Shown here: in pieces, positions 6,510 through 8,319 of the stretch | How the letters are laid out: each line of letters opens with the position of its first letter | Position numbering within the stretch: position 1 is the first letter of the stretch | Origin: Actinomyces sp. ICM47 | GTDB taxonomy: Bacteria; Actinomycetota; Actinomycetes; Actinomycetales; Actinomycetaceae | Length of the DNA stretch: 8,319 nt | Assembly: GCF_000278725.1 (NCBI RefSeq) | Contig: NZ_ALCA01000048.1 | Coordinates: 1 to 8,319 of the forward strand | Reading direction: 5' to 3' | Position numbers and translations under genes: made by a program | The notes under the pieces: generated by a model | What the model was told of the DNA's origin: nothing | Databases searched by the model: none | What the model saw: only the letters and a program-made list of their open reading frames with translations

Positions 6510-7897
6510 CGCAGCGACCTGCGCAGCCTGTCGCTCCACTCGCGGATCTTGCCGGGTTCGTCGAACCAGTATTCCTTGAGCATCGGGATGAGTTCGTACT
6601 CCACGATCGAGGCCAGGGCTGCGTCGGTGCAGGTGTCGGCGTCCATGTTGCAGAAGTAGCTGTGTCCGATGCAGAATCCCTCACCGAGCGACTCATCCTT
6701 GATGATCGCGCGATTAAGGGATTCCACCTCACGGACCAATGCCTCGAACAGAGTGTGCCCGAGCCCGGCGCGGTAGGCGCAAAAGCCATCAGAGTCGAAG
6801 GCGGGACGCAACTCCACGAAGGCGAAGCGTCGACGCAGCGCGTAGTCGAGCATCGCGAGGCTGCGGTCCGCCGTGTTCATCATGCCGATGATGTACACGT
6901 TGCGGGGCACGTAGAAGAGTTCGCGGGAGTAGAGCAGCTGGAGCTTGTTTTTCGGCCCGCGTTTATCGCTCTCAATGAGCATGAACAGCTCACCGAAGAT
7001 CTTGGAGAGGTTTCCTCGGTTAATCTCGTCGATGATGAAAAAGTAGTCGTTCTCCTCGTCGTCGGCGGCCTTCTTGCAGAAGGAGTAGAAGGCACCCTTC
7101 ACCAGCTCGAAGCCTTCACCAGAGGGGCGGTATCCCTCGATGAAGTCCTCGTAGGAGTAGCTCTGGTGAAACTGGACCAGCATGACGCGCGAGGCGTCCT
7201 TGACGCCCATCATCGAATAGGCGAGGCGCTTGGCCGCGAACGTCTTGCCCACGCCGGGCGCACCCTGCAAGATAATGTTCTTCTTGGCGCGCAGGACGCC
7301 CACGGTCGCGCCGTAGCGTCCCTCGTCCATGAAGACCTCGTCGAGGAAGTGCCGGGCGGAATACTCGGTTAAAGGCTCCGATGGCACAACACTCTCAGCT
7401 GCCTCCGTGCTCTCCTCAAAGAGTGCTTCAACCCCGCCCACGAAATCTGTGTAGTCGCTAACCTCCGTGAGCGTCTTTCGCGCAAACGGCTTGTCTAGGC
7501 TCCAGCAACCTTTTCCGGTCCATCTCACATGACGAAGGTGGGGGAATCTGTCACCATCGCTATCGTAAAAGTATTCTCCAGTGACGATGCCACGCCCGAT
7601 GATCTCCTTGGTGCCTCGTTTAGCGAAAATGATGTCGCCCGGCTTCATCTCCTTCGTGAACTGCCACGCAGCAAGAATGTCATTCGTCTGTCGTCCGTAG
7701 TCAGGGTAGACCTCAAGCATCCGCTCCCTCACTTCTTGCTTGCTGGTGTACACGGACAAATCACCGAGAGCAGCCGAGCCAAGCCCCATGACGCCACGCT
7801 CGTAGAACTCTTCCCACATGGACGCGTCCTCACCGGGCGCGTAGAGCCAGTAGCGCACGGTCTGAACGCCGTCATCCCCGAGAGCTGCTCCCTGCAT
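6506..7897 (-). CDS. mcrB: McrB, AAA+ GTPase motor with an EVE-like N-terminal reader domain
   Basis: 463 residues. McrB binds modified DNA and uses GTP to drive McrC. Residues about 14-135 (YWLYAPGED, then MKPGDIIFAKRG at 84-95 and IIGRGIVTGEYFYD at 99-112) resemble EVE/ASCH-type modified-base readers found at the front of McrB-like proteins. The AAA+ domain has Walker A GAPGVGKT (212-219), the McrB-type segment QFHQSYSYEDFIEGYRP (242-258), Walker B FFIIDEINR (286-294), the family signature MNTADRS (340-346) and an Arg-rich stretch, ALRRRFAF (353-360). The frame extends to an ATG at 7924, but the ATG at 7895-7897 follows a near-perfect ribosome site (AAGGAGGTA, 7901-7909) and is clearly the better start. 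It is first in the operon, with mcrC overlapping by 4 bp. Confidence 0.94.
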   Translation of the reverse strand: MQGAALGDDGVQTVRYWLYAPGEDASMWEEFYERGVMGLGSAALGDLSVYTSKQEVRERMLEVYPDYGRQTNDILAAWQFTKEMKPGDIIFAKRGTKEIIGRGIVTGEYFYDSDGDRFPHLRHVRWTGKGCWSLDKPFARKTLTEVSDYTDFVGGVEALFEESTEAAESVVPSEPLTEYSARHFLDEVFMDEGRYGATVGVLRAKKNIILQGAPGVGKTFAAKRLAYSMMGVKDASRVMLVQFHQSYSYEDFIEGYRPSGEGFELVKGAFYSFCKKAADDEENDYFFIIDEINRGNLSKIFGELFMLIESDKRGPKNKLQLLYSRELFYVPRNVYIIGMMNTADRSLAMLDYALRRRFAFVELRPAFDSDGFCAYRAGLGHTLFEALVREVESLNRAIIKDESLGEGFCIGHSYFCNMDADTCTDAALASIVEYELIPMLKEYWFDEPGKIREWSDRLRRSLR

Positions 7898-7899
7898 TG

Positions 7900-7947
7900 T
7901 TACCTCCTTGAGAACCACAGCCATGAGTACTGGCTATTTGTCATCAT
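7900..7947 (-). CDS. Candidate leaderless 15-residue leader peptide upstream of mcrB
   Basis: Two tandem ATG codons (7945-7947, 7942-7944) open a frame reading MMTNSQYSWLWFSRR and ending at TAA (7900-7902). The final Arg-Arg codons (AGG AGG) and the stop are the mcrB ribosome site itself. The first ATG lies six bases after a -10-like TAGTAT, the spacing expected if transcription begins on the A of the ATG, so the peptide would be translated leaderless. Ribosomes finishing it would sit on the mcrB ribosome site, giving coupling or occlusion. Very short, so chance is possible. Confidence 0.45.
   Translation of the reverse strand: MMTNSQYSWLWFSRR
7901..7909 (-). promoter_or_regulatory. mcrB ribosome binding site that fixes the start
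   Basis: AAGGAGGTA on the minus strand, with GGAGG five bases before the ATG at 7897, is close to a full anti-16S match. It lies inside the 5' extension of the frame, which rules against the upstream ATG at 7924. It also carries the last codons and stop of the upstream ORF at 7900-7947. Confidence 0.85.
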
Positions 7948-7953
7948 GGCCAC

Positions 7954-7959
7954 ATACTA
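7954..7959 (-). promoter_or_regulatory. Candidate mcrBC promoter (-10 element)
   Basis: TAGTAT on the minus strand matches TATAAT at 4 of 6 positions. Its predicted start, seven bases on, is at or next to the ATG at 7947. No good -35 is visible; the best is GTGTCG (7976-7981, 3 of 6) at 16-bp spacing, which is common for actinobacterial promoters. It lies between the vapC terminator and mcrB, where the operon promoter should be. Confidence 0.4.
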
Positions 7960-8008
7960 CCACTCAGGTGATCGGCGACACGATTCACACTCGCACTCAA
8001 CCGACAGC

Positions 8009-8038
8009 AAAGCCGGGCCACGCCCTCACGCGACCCGG
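8009..8038 (-). terminator. Hairpin terminator after vapC
   Basis: On the minus strand CCGGGTCGCG and CGTGGCCCGG (8013-8038) form a 10-bp stem, with two G-T pairs, around a TGAGGG loop. It is followed by CTTTGCTG, a weak T-run. It begins 28 bases after the restored vapC stop (8066) and before the mcrBC promoter, so it separates vapC transcription from mcrBC. Confidence 0.6.
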
Positions 8039-8065
8039 TCACTACCTCGTCAGAGTTCTCCTGCC

Positions 8066-8319
8066 TCACACGAAGTCCGCCAACACACCCACGTCGCGCA
8101 CTGCCTGACGCAGGCGCTTATCGCGCGTCCATAGCGACACGCCGGGGTTACGACAGCACTCGCCAGAAGTGCCACATCAACAGCACTGAGGCCCCTGCCC
8201 CATAGGTGCCGCTCCTCAACAAGATGCCGCACGCCTTGGTCGTCGACGTTGCGAACGATCATGAGGCGCTCAAGCGCTTTCAAAAAGATCGAGCGGTTCT
8301 TGAGATTCCCCAACGCGAG
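8066..8319 (-). pseudogene. VapC-type PIN-domain toxin, C-terminal part, frameshifted
   Basis: VapC toxins are PIN-fold RNases, usually paired with an antitoxin gene just upstream, which here would lie beyond the right edge. From the edge the frame reads LALGNLKNR, a helical linker, then HLWGRGLSAVDVALLASAVV, the typical second half of VapC with a conserved acidic residue (the D of AVD). After AVVTP the frame turns to nonsense (ACRYGRAISA...) and ends at 8050. In the adjacent frame the sequence continues as the expected PGVSLWTRDKRLRQAVRDVG and VLADFV, with the last conserved Asp, and stops at 8066. Adding one C to the CCCC tract (minus strand, 8144-8147) joins the two frames exactly. So either a one-base deletion inactivated the gene or there is a homopolymer sequencing error. 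The first half of the toxin is not visible. Confidence 0.85.

Noticed and set aside
5670..7372. Long plus-strand ORFs (5670-6659, 6662-7372) opposite mcrC and mcrB
   Set aside because: Rich in His, Val, Glu and Leu as typical mirror frames. The minus strand encodes the complete McrBC motifs.
7529..8134. A 201-codon plus-strand ORF across the mcrB start and the vapC terminator
   Set aside because: It runs antisense through mcrB, its ribosome site and the hairpin, with low-complexity His/Ser/Thr-rich sequence and no start signal.

Overview
The window comes from a high-G+C bacterium. Strong G/C bias at third codon positions, a GTG start, an AAGGAGGT-type ribosome site and actinobacterial-looking RmuC, McrBC and VapC proteins suggest an actinomycete, possibly Actinomycetaceae; that placement is inference. 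It reads as an accessory, defence-type region built around a chromosomal rmuC gene.

Layout from left to right. (1) 1-143, minus strand: the first 47 codons of an unrecognised gene running off the left edge. (2) 144-447: non-coding, ending in a short 21-22 bp tandem repeat that touches the stop codon of the next gene. (3) 448-3375, minus: a 975-residue superfamily 1 helicase (Dna2/NAM7/Upf1-like) with a C-terminal Vsr/DUF559/DUF2726-like nuclease domain. (4) 3376-3670: a divergent intergenic region with two good rightward promoters. (5) 3671-4226, plus: an orphan transcription unit of unusual, AT-richer composition, with one 122-codon ORF, an overlapping ORF that may be its frameshifted C-terminus, and a 13-bp-stem terminator. 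(6) 4280-5482, plus: rmuC. (7) 5454-7897, minus: mcrC and mcrB, a type IV modification-dependent restriction operon (mcrB upstream of mcrC, 4-bp GTGA overlap), convergent with rmuC and overlapping its 3' end by 29 bp. (8) 7900-7959, minus: a probable leaderless upstream ORF whose last codons and stop are part of the mcrB ribosome site. (9) 8013-8319, minus: the C-terminal half of a VapC PIN-domain toxin, broken by a one-base frameshift in a C tract, followed by its own terminator.

How the genes could work together: McrB, with an EVE-like N-terminal reader domain, and McrC, a PD-(D/E)XK nuclease, should cut DNA with modified bases. The helicase-nuclease is a plausible second anti-invader enzyme. 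RmuC limits aberrant recombination. The orphan unit at 3514-4226 is the least explained part of the window. I cannot name it, but it has clear promoters, a ribosome site and a terminator.
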